A stretch of 25,499 nt of DNA from Cytophagales bacterium (lineage in GTDB: Bacteria; Bacteroidota; Bacteroidia; Cytophagales; Cyclobacteriaceae), in assembly GCA_020063545.1 (NCBI GenBank), contig JAGUUF010000036.1, positions 1 to 25,499 on the forward strand. Direction: 5' to 3'. The position numbers were made by a program, and so were the translations under genes. Below are positions 1 through 8,113 of this stretch, one piece after another. Each line of letters starts with the position of its first letter. The stretch's first letter is position 1. The notes under the pieces were generated by a model. That model made no database searches. It had not been told where the DNA came from and saw nothing but the letters and a program-made list of their open reading frames with translations.

Positions 1-1
1 T

Positions 2-82
2 AAGAATGTGGAAGATAAAAAGCTTGCTGAGCGCGATGACTATGAAGAACTAAAGAAAGGAAAAAAGAAAAAGAAGGATTAA
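2..82 (+). CDS. C-terminal tail of a gene cut by the window start
   Basis: Frame 2 is open from the first base to a TAA at 80-82 and gives 26 residues, ending in a strongly basic run (LKKGKKKKKD). Such lysine-rich tails are common at the ends of bacterial proteins, but nothing here identifies the family. The tail overlaps the 3' end of the convergent methyltransferase gene by 33 bp. It could be a chance open frame, since only 81 bases are visible. Confidence 0.35.
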   Translation, partial: KNVEDKKLAERDDYEELKKGKKKKKD

Positions 83-664
83 ACAAAACAAGTGTCTGCA
101 ATCAGGAAATACAGCCGGCACCCGATTTCGATAGTCACGATAAGTTTCGCCATATAATGCAATAAGTTTTTTCTCTTCCAGGCGGATGCCGATGGGCAGG
201 TAAATGAAAATACACAAGGCCGAAACCACAGTTGTTGATGTGGGTAATAAAAGGAGGTATCCCAAGACCATGAGGACGGTGCCCGCATAAATCGGGTGAC
301 GAACGTAATTCAACAGGCCATTGATTTGCAGCGTATCATGTGCATCATTTCGTAAACCAATAAAACCGGTGAAACTGTACTGCCGAAAGGAGAGCATGAT
401 AATAATTGCCCCTGCTGATAGTAATAGAATTCCGCCTACCTGTACGGCAGGTGAAGGCGCAAAGTCAAACCTGTTCGGAATGCCGCGGAGCAACCATCCG
501 ATGGCTGCCAGCCCGGTGATGGACACGGCAACATACAACAGCCGGTAAGTTGCGGCCAGTTGTGGCCAGGTTTTCTTAATAGAATCTTTTACCCGATTGG
601 AGGCCAGGTAACTGTGCAGAAAAAAGTAAAAGCCCCATGCCAATGCAAGGTAAATGTGGTCCAT
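50..664 (-). CDS. ICMT/NnrU-type integral membrane methyltransferase family protein
   Basis: A 204-residue membrane protein with about five hydrophobic segments. The C-terminal third has the signature of the isoprenylcysteine carboxyl methyltransferase / phospholipid methyltransferase superfamily: NYVRHPIYAGT, followed by a paired E-E and the YGETYRDYRNRVPAVFP block. In this superfamily these residues form the SAM pocket at the membrane surface. The N-terminal part (LAWGFYFFLHSYLAS) resembles NnrU and related short bacterial members. The acceptor substrate cannot be told from sequence; bacterial homologues act on lipids or isoprenoid-like thiols, or are unknown. It stands alone, with about 77 bp to the divergent dehydrogenase gene. 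The very hydrophobic last 12 residues overlap the tail of the convergent gene at the window start. Confidence 0.8.
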   Translation of the reverse strand: MDHIYLALAWGFYFFLHSYLASNRVKDSIKKTWPQLAATYRLLYVAVSITGLAAIGWLLRGIPNRFDFAPSPAVQVGGILLLSAGAIIIMLSFRQYSFTGFIGLRNDAHDTLQINGLLNYVRHPIYAGTVLMVLGYLLLLPTSTTVVSALCIFIYLPIGIRLEEKKLIALYGETYRDYRNRVPAVFPDCRHLFCLILLFLFSFL

Positions 665-741
665 ATACGAAGGTAAGGCAAAGCTTCATTACCTTTAGCA
701 ATTGTTGGAGGTATGAAATGTTATTTTGATTTTTTTAACTC

Positions 742-1953
742 ATGAAATCAATCAGGTTAGCACTAATCCGCGAAGGCAAAACCCCGCCCGATAAACGCGT
801 GCCGTTTACGCCCTTTCAGGCCGAAGAAATTGAGCAGCGGTTTCCGCATGTAAAAGTGGTTATTGAAGAAAGTCCCATCCGCTGCTTTCAGGATCGGGAG
901 TATCGCGCCCTGGATTTGGAGGTTAAAGCCGGTGTTGCGGACTGCGACATCCTGATGGGGATAAAGGAAGTGCCGATTGACCGCCTCATACCCGGTAAAA
1001 CGTATCTGTTCTTTTCGCATACCATAAAAAAGCAACCGCATAACCGTAAACTGTTGCAGGCGATTGTGAAGAAAAACATTCGCCTGATCGATTACGAGGT
1101 GCTGAAAGACAACCTGGGCAACCGGCTGGTTGCCTTTGGCCGGTTTGCAGGACTGGTAGGTGCGTATAACGGCTTATGGGCATATGGCAAACGCTTTAAA
1201 AAATTTGACCTGAAACGCGCATACGAATGTTTCGATGTGAACGACTTGAAACTGGAGCTTCGGAAAATGAAGCTGCCGCCAATCAAAATCATCCTTACCG
1301 GTGCCGGCCGGGTGGGCAAAGGCGCCATGGAAACACTGGACACGGCCGGCATACGGAAAGTGAGCCCGGAAGATTTTCTTACCAAAACATTTAATGAACC
1401 GGTTTATGTACAACTGAGCAGTGCAGATTACCATGTGCGAAAAGAAGGCGGGCATTTTAACCGCGATGAGTTTCACCGGGAGCCTGAAAAGTATAGTTCA
1501 ACATTTCTTCCGTTCACTAAAGTAGCAGATGTGCTACTGGCCGGTGCCTACTGGAATCCGAAAGCACCTGTACTGTTTACACGCACCGATATGCAGGCAG
1601 CTGATTTTAAGATCAAAGTAATTGCCGACATCACCTGCGATATTGAAGGCTCCATACCATCAACCCTTAGGGCCAGCACAATTGATGCACCTCTCTACGA
1701 TTACGCTCCGGCAACCGGAAGAGAGATGCCCCCGCTGAGCAGCGACAACCATGTTACGGTTATGGCTGTTGATAACCTGCCCTGCGAATTACCGCGCAAC
1801 GCCTCGGAAGAATTCGGCCGCGACCTGCTCGATAAAATATTGCAGCCGCTGCTGGCAGAGGATGTAGAGGGCATTATCGCACGGGCAACCATTACCAAAA
1901 ACGGTGCATTAACCCCAACATTTCAGTATCTTCAGGATTATATTGACGGATAA
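742..1953 (+). CDS. Alanine dehydrogenase / saccharopine dehydrogenase (lysine-forming type) family oxidoreductase
   Basis: A 403-residue soluble protein of the AlaDH/PNT fold. The N-terminal domain starts with the family pattern IRLALIREGKTPPDKRVPFTP and has a second substrate-side block with GIKEVPIDRLIPGKTYLFFSHTIK; in relatives the Lys and His of this block contact the substrate. A Rossmann glycine motif (LTGAGRVGKGA, near residue 186) binds NAD(P). The C-terminal block DITCDIEGSIPSTLRAST is typical of the saccharopine/alanine dehydrogenase branch. Length fits NAD-dependent lysine-forming saccharopine dehydrogenases (about 370-400 residues). Without lysine-pathway neighbours, amino-acid dehydrogenase is safer than a named reaction. 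It is monocistronic or paired loosely with the downstream cupin gene, 66 bp away. Confidence 0.8.
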   Translation: MKSIRLALIREGKTPPDKRVPFTPFQAEEIEQRFPHVKVVIEESPIRCFQDREYRALDLEVKAGVADCDILMGIKEVPIDRLIPGKTYLFFSHTIKKQPHNRKLLQAIVKKNIRLIDYEVLKDNLGNRLVAFGRFAGLVGAYNGLWAYGKRFKKFDLKRAYECFDVNDLKLELRKMKLPPIKIILTGAGRVGKGAMETLDTAGIRKVSPEDFLTKTFNEPVYVQLSSADYHVRKEGGHFNRDEFHREPEKYSSTFLPFTKVADVLLAGAYWNPKAPVLFTRTDMQAADFKIKVIADITCDIEGSIPSTLRASTIDAPLYDYAPATGREMPPLSSDNHVTVMAVDNLPCELPRNASEEFGRDLLDKILQPLLAEDVEGIIARATITKNGALTPTFQYLQDYIDG

Positions 1954-2019
1954 AGCAACTGCCGGGTATTAAAACCCTCGACTAATCAAATCATAACACA
2001 CCAGGCATCAGCAACGGAT

Positions 2020-2562
2020 ATGGAACGAAAAATCTACAACCCCGTTCAGAAAGATTACGTAACCTTTCTTGAAACAGCGGCCGAGACCAACGGTGCGCGA
2101 ACGCTTGTTGAAGTTGAGTTGGCCCCAAAGGGCGGGGTAGGCATTCACTACCATAAAACTTACGCTGAAAAATTTGATTGCATCGAGGGGGAATTAAAAG
2201 TACAGGTGGGAAAAACGGTGCATACACTGTTGCCGGGGCAGTCGGCAACGGCACATCCCTGGAGCAATCACCGGTTTTTCAACAGTTCGGATAAGCCCTG
2301 CAAATTCAGGGTTGAGCTTACCCCGGCAAGCCGTGGATTTGAGCAGTCATTGCAGATTGGATATGGCCTGGCCCGCGATGGGGAGGTGCGCAGCAACGGG
2401 TTTCCTAAAAATCCGCTGGCACTTGCCTGGCTATTTGAGATCAGCGAAAGCAACCTGCCGGGCTGGCGCAGCATTTTTGAGTTTATTTTGCGCAGGCAGG
2501 CAAAGAAAGCACGGGCCGCAGGGTTGGATAACGAGTTGATTGCGAAGTACGTAAAGTTTTAG
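2020..2562 (+). CDS. Cupin domain protein
   Basis: A 180-residue protein with one conserved beta-barrel. The first cupin motif is GGVGIHYHKTYAEKFDCIEG (two His and a Glu able to hold a metal) and the second is PGQSATAHPWSNHRFFN. The C-terminal 70 residues are helical and end in a basic segment (RRQAKKARAAG), so this is a cupin with an added tail and no second domain. Its reaction is unknown; small cupins range from dioxygenases and isomerases to ligand sensors. The gene ends 22 bp from the convergent glycosyltransferase gene. Confidence 0.75.
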   Translation: MERKIYNPVQKDYVTFLETAAETNGARTLVEVELAPKGGVGIHYHKTYAEKFDCIEGELKVQVGKTVHTLLPGQSATAHPWSNHRFFNSSDKPCKFRVELTPASRGFEQSLQIGYGLARDGEVRSNGFPKNPLALAWLFEISESNLPGWRSIFEFILRRQAKKARAAGLDNELIAKYVKF

Positions 2563-2584
2563 TCGCTTGCAGTTTTTAACATGC

Positions 2585-3637
2585 CTACGGTAGCCTTTCA
2601 ACAATCCGGCTCGCCAGGGTTTCGACAGAAATACCGGTAAGGCAGGCAAAATCACCACGGTGACATTTCTCTTTTCCATAAACCGAGCACGGCCGGCAGG
2701 GCAACTCCTTCTGGTCAATTTGAAGAATGCTTTCGGATCCTTTACCAAATGGTGCAAACCCTATATCGGGGTGGGTGCCGCCCCAAACCGAAAGCACAGG
2801 TGTGCCGGTAAGAACGGCCAGGTGCATGTTCGATGAGTCGGTACATACCATCAGATCCAGTTTCTGAAGCAAGGCAATTTCTTGCTGCATTTTCAGCTGG
2901 CCGGCAACAATCACACAATTTTCAGGGAAGAGTTCCTGTAAATCGTGGAAGTATTTTATCTCCTGATCACCGCCACCGAAAAGAAAGATTTTTGGGTTTA
3001 GCTTCCTGATGAGTTCCTGCAGCAGGGCAGGATAGTTTGCCAGCGGCCATATTTTCGATTTGTGCAGTGCAAACGGGGCAAGGCCGATCCATTTTTGGTT
3101 TTTAAGCAAAGCCTGTTTGTCAAGCCACTTTTGAAGATGTTGCTTGGAGGTGTCGTTGGCCGATAAATAAGGACCGTGAATGATCGGGAAGGCATAACCG
3201 GCCTTTTCGAGTGCCTTCCGGTAGCGTTGTACCGTGTGGGGCAACGGTGTGGTTACTTTATTTAACCTGCGGGTAAATGCTTTTTTCTCTTTACGGCCCT
3301 TGTTAAATACAACAACTTTTTTGCCGAACAGCACAAACAGGTTGCGCAGGATAACGGTGCGTAGGTGGTCGTGCATATCCACCACTACATCAAAATCTTC
3401 TTTAACCAGCAGTGCAAAGAATAACTTACGTACGCCAAAGAAGCCGGTGAAGCGGGTATCCACATCGGCTTCAAAAACCTTAACCCGTTCAATACCCGAA
3501 AAGAAAGAAGCAAACCTTGGCCGCGTGGCAACTACTACCTCCACATCCTGGTGGGCGGCTACCAATGAACGGAGTACCGGCACCAGCAGCAGCACATCGC
3601 CCATTGCGGAAAAACGAAGAATAAGGATTTTGGTCAT
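2585..3637 (-). CDS. Glycosyltransferase family 9 (heptosyltransferase-type)
   Basis: A 350-residue GT-B protein of the family that adds heptose or a related sugar to the lipopolysaccharide inner core at the cytoplasmic face. It opens with the family start KILILRFSAMGDVLLLVPVL. The C-terminal nucleotide-sugar half has FLFGGGDQEI near residue 220 and the block DLMVCTDSSNMHLAVLTGTPVLSVWGGTHPD, which matches the D-SG-H-A/G-P-GT pattern of WaaC/WaaF. A late cysteine-rich stretch (LPCRPCSVYGKEKCHRGDFACL) is also common in this family. The start codon overlaps the stop of the DUF4254 gene (3634-3637), so the two are translationally coupled. The exact acceptor is unknown. Confidence 0.85.
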   Translation of the reverse strand: MTKILILRFSAMGDVLLLVPVLRSLVAAHQDVEVVVATRPRFASFFSGIERVKVFEADVDTRFTGFFGVRKLFFALLVKEDFDVVVDMHDHLRTVILRNLFVLFGKKVVVFNKGRKEKKAFTRRLNKVTTPLPHTVQRYRKALEKAGYAFPIIHGPYLSANDTSKQHLQKWLDKQALLKNQKWIGLAPFALHKSKIWPLANYPALLQELIRKLNPKIFLFGGGDQEIKYFHDLQELFPENCVIVAGQLKMQQEIALLQKLDLMVCTDSSNMHLAVLTGTPVLSVWGGTHPDIGFAPFGKGSESILQIDQKELPCRPCSVYGKEKCHRGDFACLTGISVETLASRIVERLP

Positions 3638-4239
3638 TTTTTAGTGTACAGCATCGGGTTAAGCGATGCATCGTTGTACATTTTCATCTGGCGGTACACT
3701 TTCATTTTCCGCTCACCATTTCGGATGTCCTCAATCAGTTGATCAAAAGCAAGGTGCATATCCATTTTCTGTTCCAGCAATGTATTTAGTTTTGCCTGGC
3801 ATCGGGCAATATGGTCGGCCGAAGCGTCTTTGCGTTCGGTTTGCTCTTTCATGTGGTAAATTTTCAGCATCAGGATGCTCATGCGGTCCAGCAGCCAGGC
3901 CGGTGTTTCGGAGTTAATCCGTGCGGTTGGTTTGTAGGTTACCTGTTTAAACTGCTCCATAAAAAAGTCATCCATCCGTTCCACCGTGTCGGTGCGATCC
4001 TGGTTTGATTTATCAATTCGTCTTTTAATCTGAAGGGCTTCTTTCGGGTCAATATCCGGCAGGCGGATGATGTCTTCGAGGTGCCACTGAACGGTGTCAA
4101 TCCAGTTTTTAAGGTACAGCAGGTACTCAAACGAACCTGTTGGATGTGGATTTCGTACAGGGGTATCCACATTATCATTAACATGATAGTCGTCAATGCT
4201 TTGTTGAAATATTGCGTAACAATCCGAGGCGCTGAGCAT
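3634..4239 (-). CDS. DUF4254 family protein
   Basis: A 201-residue, mostly helical soluble protein. The pattern of a charged N-terminal helix, the block LLYLKNWIDTVQWHLEDIIR and the central RIDKSNQDRTDTVERMDDF is what I know from DUF4254 proteins of Bacteroidota. These genes sit beside GT9 glycosyltransferases, as here with a 4-bp ATGA overlap. A role in lipopolysaccharide or surface glycan synthesis is inferred from that pairing only. There is no signal peptide, membrane segment or recognisable catalytic motif. Its start lies 61 bp from the divergent TPK-like gene, so the two probably share a promoter region. Confidence 0.75.
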   Translation of the reverse strand: MLSASDCYAIFQQSIDDYHVNDNVDTPVRNPHPTGSFEYLLYLKNWIDTVQWHLEDIIRLPDIDPKEALQIKRRIDKSNQDRTDTVERMDDFFMEQFKQVTYKPTARINSETPAWLLDRMSILMLKIYHMKEQTERKDASADHIARCQAKLNTLLEQKMDMHLAFDQLIEDIRNGERKMKVYRQMKMYNDASLNPMLYTKK

Positions 4240-4300
4240 GAACGTATTCAGGATGCCTGCAAATTTAGTTATTTTATCAACCTTTAACGTATTTGCAAAA

Positions 4301-4873
4301 ATGTCATCACACCATGTGGTAAAGGAAGATCAGGAGCCTGCGTTGATCATGGCCGATGCCGGGGCCGTTCCTGTTACCGTTGTTGAGCAACTGCTGGAAT
4401 GGAGTCCCACGGTAATTGTGCTGGAAGCTGCGCTGGAACCGGTAATGGATTCGGGAATAAAATTCGATGTGTTGGTTTCTACGCTTAACAATGTGAAAGC
4501 GCATGTCGTAAATCTTGCCGGTTATGCCCCGCTTAAGATTCTTTCACATCAGCCGGGTGATCGCCCGCTGGATACCGCCCTGATGTTTTTGCTGGCCTCA
4601 AAATACCGGTCGGTTAACGTGGTAGGTGTAGCACCCGATGCCTTTATATCGCCCGTTACGGATTTGGATATTGTAACGTTTTATAACGGACTGCGCTGGT
4701 CGTTCGTACGCAGCGGCCGGTTCGAAAAGTGGCTGAAGAAGGGTATCGAACTCCGGTTTATTTCACAACACAACCTGATTAAGCAGGGCCTGGTTGATAA
4801 TGTTGTTCAGGATGAAGGATTGGTAACGATAGCAGGCAATACTTCTTTTTGGGTAGGGGAGCCCTATGCCTGA
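4301..4873 (+). CDS. Divergent thiamine pyrophosphokinase-like protein
   Basis: A 190-residue protein when started at ATG 4301 (SSHHVVKEDQEPALIMADAG). An earlier in-frame start at 4238 would overlap the divergent gene's start codon and adds a non-conserved leader. Overall layout follows thiamine pyrophosphokinase: an N-terminal alpha/beta domain, a linker, a PGDRPLDTALMFLLASKY block where TPKs have their D-x-T-D-x-x-x-A-L motif, and a beta-rich C-terminal domain (GLVDNVVQDEGLVTIAGNTSFWVG). The usual metal/diphosphate motif GDFDS is not present; the corresponding place reads LVSTLNN. It may therefore be inactive or have another substrate. The 3' end overlaps prmC by 10 bp, tail to tail. Confidence 0.6.
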   Translation: MSSHHVVKEDQEPALIMADAGAVPVTVVEQLLEWSPTVIVLEAALEPVMDSGIKFDVLVSTLNNVKAHVVNLAGYAPLKILSHQPGDRPLDTALMFLLASKYRSVNVVGVAPDAFISPVTDLDIVTFYNGLRWSFVRSGRFEKWLKKGIELRFISQHNLIKQGLVDNVVQDEGLVTIAGNTSFWVGEPYA

Positions 4874-5715
4874 AGTTGTGCCGAAACCATCCGGTCTTTC
4901 CCGGAAAGATCTTCGATAAGGCAAACATCCTTGTAGCCATGGTCAAGGAAAACTCCGGCCGTTTCATCGCCAAACCGTTCATTGATTTCAACCAGCACCC
5001 TGCCGCCTGGTTTTAATGCTTTCTTTCCTTTTATGGCAATGGCTTTGTAAAAAAGTAACGGGTCCTCTCCCGCAACAAATAATGCCGTGTGGGGTTCGTA
5101 GCGCGAAACATGGATCGCAAGTGAGGGCATTTCTTCCTTGCTGATGTAAGGTGGATTGCTTACGATCAAGTCCAGGTTTGTATTGGCAAGGGGCTGCCTA
5201 AGAATATCGTGTTGTTTAAGGTAAATAACAGCACCGTGTGTTAGGGCATTTTCAGCCGCTACCGTAAGGGCGGCCACGCTGATATCGGTGGCATACACCG
5301 TAGCCTGGGGCAGGGCCAGTTTCAGGGTAATGGCAATACATCCGCTGCCGGTGCCGATATCAAGTATAGTTGATGGGCGGTAAGGATTGAGTAATGAAAG
5401 GGCATAATCTGCCAACTCTTCGGTTTCGGGCCGCGGAATAAGCACAGCCGGGTTTACCATAAATTTCCTTCCGTAAAAATCAGCCTCGCCAAGTATGTAT
5501 TGAATCGGTTCATGCTGGTTCAGTCGGTCTATCCAGGCTAATACCTTTTTTTGCACAGGCTTGTTCCAACTGACCTCTTCTCCAATGAGTATTTGATTCT
5601 GATTGATGGAGAAAGCATGCTCCATTAGCATCAGCACAAGTTGATTAATCTCATCGGCTGTCGCAGGGAGGTTGATCTTTAGTGCCAGTTCGCTGAATAG
5701 TTTCCGGGAGTTCAC
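4864..5715 (-). CDS. prmC: Peptide chain release factor N5-glutamine methyltransferase
   Basis: A 283-residue SAM-dependent methyltransferase that modifies the glutamine of the GGQ loop in release factors RF1 and RF2. The N-terminal helical domain is followed by IQYILGEADFYG and the RPETEEL block that holds the release factor. The SAM-binding motif DIGTGSGCIAITL lies at residues 109-121 and the catalytic SNPPYIS motif at about 176-182, with N177, PP and Y180 all present. Length fits PrmC/HemK. The start codon is GTG (5715). The gene is divergent from ribD with only 28 bp between start codons. Confidence 0.92.
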   Translation of the reverse strand: MNSRKLFSELALKINLPATADEINQLVLMLMEHAFSINQNQILIGEEVSWNKPVQKKVLAWIDRLNQHEPIQYILGEADFYGRKFMVNPAVLIPRPETEELADYALSLLNPYRPSTILDIGTGSGCIAITLKLALPQATVYATDISVAALTVAAENALTHGAVIYLKQHDILRQPLANTNLDLIVSNPPYISKEEMPSLAIHVSRYEPHTALFVAGEDPLLFYKAIAIKGKKALKPGGRVLVEINERFGDETAGVFLDHGYKDVCLIEDLSGKDRMVSAQLQA

Positions 5716-5743
5716 GCTTTTGCTAATCTTTGTAAAAGTACGG

Positions 5744-6796
5744 ATGAACCGGCACGATCACCACCACGATGAATTGTTTATGAGGCGCGCCCAGGAGCTT
5801 GCGCTTTTCGGAAAGGGGTATGTTAGTCCCAATCCGTTAGTGGGTTGTGTGGTGGTTCACAACGACCGGATTATCGGTGAAGGCTGGCATGCAAATTACG
5901 GGGGGCCGCATGCCGAAGTAAATGCCGTTAATTCGGTAACGGATAAGTCCCTTTTAAGCGAAAGTACCGTATATGTGAACCTGGAACCGTGCGCGCACTT
6001 CGGCAAAACACCGCCTTGTGCCGATCTCCTGGTGCACCATGCTGTGAAAAAAGTAGTTATCAGCAATGTTGATCCCAATCCGTTGGTTGACGGTGGCGGA
6101 ATTAGAAAACTTCGACAGGCAGGAATAGAAGTGGTAACAGGCGTCCTTGAGAAAGAGGGCAGGGAACTGAACAGGCGTTTTTTCATAGCAATTGAAAAAA
6201 AACGGCCTTGCATTATTTTAAAATGGGCCCAGACTGCCGATGGGTTTATGGCAAAGGAAAATTACGATTCAAAATGGATCAGCAATGCCCATTCCCGCCA
6301 ATTGGTGCACAAGTGGCGCAGTGAAGAGGATGCCGTGCTGGTGGGAACGAAAACCGTTTTTCACGACAACCCGCAACTTAATGTACGCGAGTGGGCAGGA
6401 AGAAATCCCATACGTATTGTTATTGACCGTTTTTTGAAATTAAGTCCCAAACTCCATGTATTCGATCGCACTCAACCCACCCTGGTTTACAATGTGCTGA
6501 AGCACGAGGAACATGAGAAGCTGGTGCTTGCCCGGGTGGATGAAACTGATTTTCTGAATGGGATAGTTTCGGATTTGCAGAAGCGAAGCATTCAATCGGT
6601 GCTGGTAGAGGGGGGCGCCCAGACCCTGCAGTTTTTTATTGATGCCGGCCTCTGGGATGAAGCCCGCGTGTTCACATCACCGCATACTTTTGGCAAAGGA
6701 ATCCGTTCACCCCAACTTCACGGCAACTTAGTTTCATCCGAATCCGTACTTACTGATACCGTTTCAGTTTACCGACCTATCCATGGAAAAAGTTAA
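5744..6796 (+). CDS. ribD: Bifunctional riboflavin biosynthesis deaminase/reductase
   Basis: RibD carries out two successive steps of riboflavin synthesis: deamination of the GTP-derived pyrimidine and reduction of its ribose. The N-terminal cytidine-deaminase-type domain has PNPLVGCVVV, the zinc motif HAEVNA (H56-E58) and PCAHFGKTPPCAD with cysteines 83 and 92. The C-terminal reductase domain has LKWAQTADG, the DAVLVGTKTV block, and LVEGGAQTLQFFIDAGLWDE. I chose ATG 5744 (MNRHDHHHDE): the longer frame from 5672 runs into the divergent prmC gene and adds non-family residues. The length, 350 residues, is normal. The last 14 bp overlap the next cupin gene, suggesting coupled translation. Confidence 0.92.
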   Translation: MNRHDHHHDELFMRRAQELALFGKGYVSPNPLVGCVVVHNDRIIGEGWHANYGGPHAEVNAVNSVTDKSLLSESTVYVNLEPCAHFGKTPPCADLLVHHAVKKVVISNVDPNPLVDGGGIRKLRQAGIEVVTGVLEKEGRELNRRFFIAIEKKRPCIILKWAQTADGFMAKENYDSKWISNAHSRQLVHKWRSEEDAVLVGTKTVFHDNPQLNVREWAGRNPIRIVIDRFLKLSPKLHVFDRTQPTLVYNVLKHEEHEKLVLARVDETDFLNGIVSDLQKRSIQSVLVEGGAQTLQFFIDAGLWDEARVFTSPHTFGKGIRSPQLHGNLVSSESVLTDTVSVYRPIHGKS

Positions 6797-7142
6797 CATC
6801 AGCGAAAAGTTCAGTCAGTTTACCGATTACTGGAATCCCCGTATTATCGGTGAGCTTAACGGCCAGCAGGTAAAGGCTGCGCGCCTGAAAGGAGAGTTCA
6901 TCTGGCATCACCATGAGCATGAAGATGAATTGTTTTTGGTAACGAAAGGAAAACTGAGAATGGAATTCCGCGATAAGTCGGTTGAGGTTGGCGTGGGAGA
7001 ATTCATCATCGTGCCACGCGGGGTGGAGCACAAACCGGTTGCAGAAGAAGTGGTTGAATTACTGTTGTTTGAGCCGGCAACAACGCTGAACACCGGCAAT
7101 GTTGAAAACGAAAAGACAAAAAGGAATTTGGACAAGATTTAG
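6783..7142 (+). CDS. Small cupin protein
   Basis: A 119-residue single-domain cupin. The core shows WHHHEHEDELFLVTKGKLRM (three His and a Glu of motif 1) and PRGVEHKPVAEEVVELLLFEP (the His of motif 2), so a metal site is likely intact. The last 20 residues are charged and probably flexible. It starts inside the 3' end of ribD, with a 14-bp overlap and ATG at 6783. It is also 11 bp from the HicB-type gene, so it sits inside a rightward operon. Its substrate is unknown. Confidence 0.8.
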   Translation: MEKVNISEKFSQFTDYWNPRIIGELNGQQVKAARLKGEFIWHHHEHEDELFLVTKGKLRMEFRDKSVEVGVGEFIIVPRGVEHKPVAEEVVELLLFEPATTLNTGNVENEKTKRNLDKI

Positions 7143-7153
7143 TAAATTGTGTA

Positions 7154-7372
7154 ATGAAGTTTACTGTACTTATTGAAAAATCAACCGATGGCTGGTATGT
7201 TGGCCAGATCGAAGAAGTGCCTGCTGCACTTTCCCAGGGGAGAACCATTGAAGAATGTAAAGCAAATGTCCTGGATGCGCTTATCGAAGTATTCGATTCA
7301 AACAGAGAGCTTTTGGAACTTGAATACAAGGGAAAAAGTGTCATTAAAGATTCAGTTGAACTGGCTGAATGA
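7154..7372 (+). CDS. HicB-type antitoxin (short, partial RNase H-like fold)
   Basis: A 72-residue protein with the N-terminal fold of HicB antitoxins: a beta-strand opening KFTVLIEKSTDGWYVGQIEEVP, then SQGRTIEECKANVLDALIEVF. In the family this fold covers the HicA toxin's active face. There is no C-terminal DNA-binding domain, so if it autoregulates it must do so another way, or be driven by the upstream operon. It lies 11 bp after the cupin gene and overlaps the toxin gene by 4 bp (ATGA at 7369-7372). The antitoxin-first order is the reverse of the classical hicAB order but is common for this short form. Confidence 0.8.
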   Translation: MKFTVLIEKSTDGWYVGQIEEVPAALSQGRTIEECKANVLDALIEVFDSNRELLELEYKGKSVIKDSVELAE

Positions 7373-7557
7373 AGAGAAAGGAATTTCTTCAACATTTGCA
7401 TCGTAATGGGTGCATACTATTGAGGGAAGGAAGTAACCATGCCATTTATCAGAATCCGTTGAATAAAAAGCAATCTGCTGTTGGTAGACACGCTGAATTG
7501 TCAGATTTGCTTTGCAGAAAGATTTGTAAACAATTAGAAATTCCATTTGTCCGGTAA
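7369..7557 (+). CDS. HicA-type mRNA interferase toxin
   Basis: A 62-residue dsRNA-binding-fold protein. The sequence KRKEFLQHLHRNGCILLREGSNHAIY matches HicA, including the catalytic histidine in the GS-N-H-x-x-Y context (family GSHxxY with one extra residue). It is followed by the basic strand NPLNKKQSAVGRHAELSD and LCRKICKQLEIP. HicA toxins cut mRNA during translation and are held by HicB. The stop codon TAA shares its last base with the ATG of the msrC-type gene (7557), so toxin and a metabolic enzyme are read from one transcript. Confidence 0.82.
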   Translation: MKRKEFLQHLHRNGCILLREGSNHAIYQNPLNKKQSAVGRHAELSDLLCRKICKQLEIPFVR

Positions 7558-8039
7558 TGGCCGAGGAATTATTCATATCATCGTCAACCGATAAAAAAGA
7601 GAAATATCAGACTCTGATACCGCAAGTTGAAGCGCTGGTTTCAGAAGAGGCTGACCTTATCGCCAACCTGGCAAACATGGCAGCCGCACTAAAGCAAACG
7701 ATGGGTTTTTTATGGGTGGGTTTTTACCTCGTAAAAGGCAATCAACTGGTTCTCGGGCCGTTCCAGGGACCGATAGCCTGTACGCGTATAGCTTTCGGCA
7801 AAGGTGTATGCGGCACTGCCTGGAAAGAAAAGCGCACCCTCATCGTTCCCAACGTGGATGAATTCCCCGGGCATATTGCCTGCAGTTCGGCCTCGAAATC
7901 TGAGATTGTTTTACCCGCGCTTAAAAACGGAGAAGTAAAACTGGTGCTGGATGTTGACAGTGATAACTTGAATGATTTTGATGCCGTGGACGAAAGTGCC
8001 CTGGGCGAATTGATGCGCCTGATAGAGCGTAAGCTTTAG
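7557..8039 (+). CDS. msrC: Free methionine-(R)-sulfoxide reductase, GAF domain
   Basis: A 160-residue single GAF domain that reduces free methionine-(R)-sulfoxide using thioredoxin. The family cysteines are all present: C75 in GPIACTRIAF, C85 in GKGVCGTAW and C109 in GHIACSSASKSEIVLP. Their spacing (10 and 24) equals that known for the E. coli enzyme. FLWVGFYLV and LVLGPFQGPIAC are further family signatures. Its ATG overlaps the toxin stop codon by one base. A weak hairpin at 8071-8092 follows the gene. Confidence 0.88.
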   Translation: MAEELFISSSTDKKEKYQTLIPQVEALVSEEADLIANLANMAAALKQTMGFLWVGFYLVKGNQLVLGPFQGPIACTRIAFGKGVCGTAWKEKRTLIVPNVDEFPGHIACSSASKSEIVLPALKNGEVKLVLDVDSDNLNDFDAVDESALGELMRLIERKL

Positions 8040-8070
8040 CTATCTTCTAATCCTGTAATTCCTGTATGAT

Positions 8071-8092
8071 AAGTAAGGCAAAAGTCTTACTT
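8071..8092. terminator. Weak hairpin after msrC
   Basis: AAGTAAG at 8071-8077 pairs with CTTACTT at 8086-8092 around an 8-base loop, 32 bp after the msrC stop, and is followed by TTCATTTCG. The stem is AT-rich and the T run is poor, so it would be at best a weak terminator. It also lies within the leader of the next gene. Confidence 0.3.
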
Positions 8093-8113
8093 TCATTTCG
8101 CTAATCTCTTTTT

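Noticed and set aside
4238..4300. Longer N-terminus of the TPK-like protein
   Set aside because: It would overlap the divergent DUF4254 start and its residues do not resemble the family; ATG 4301 fits.
5672..5743. Longer N-terminus of RibD
   Set aside because: It reads through the divergent prmC start and is not like RibD; ATG 5744 is preferred.
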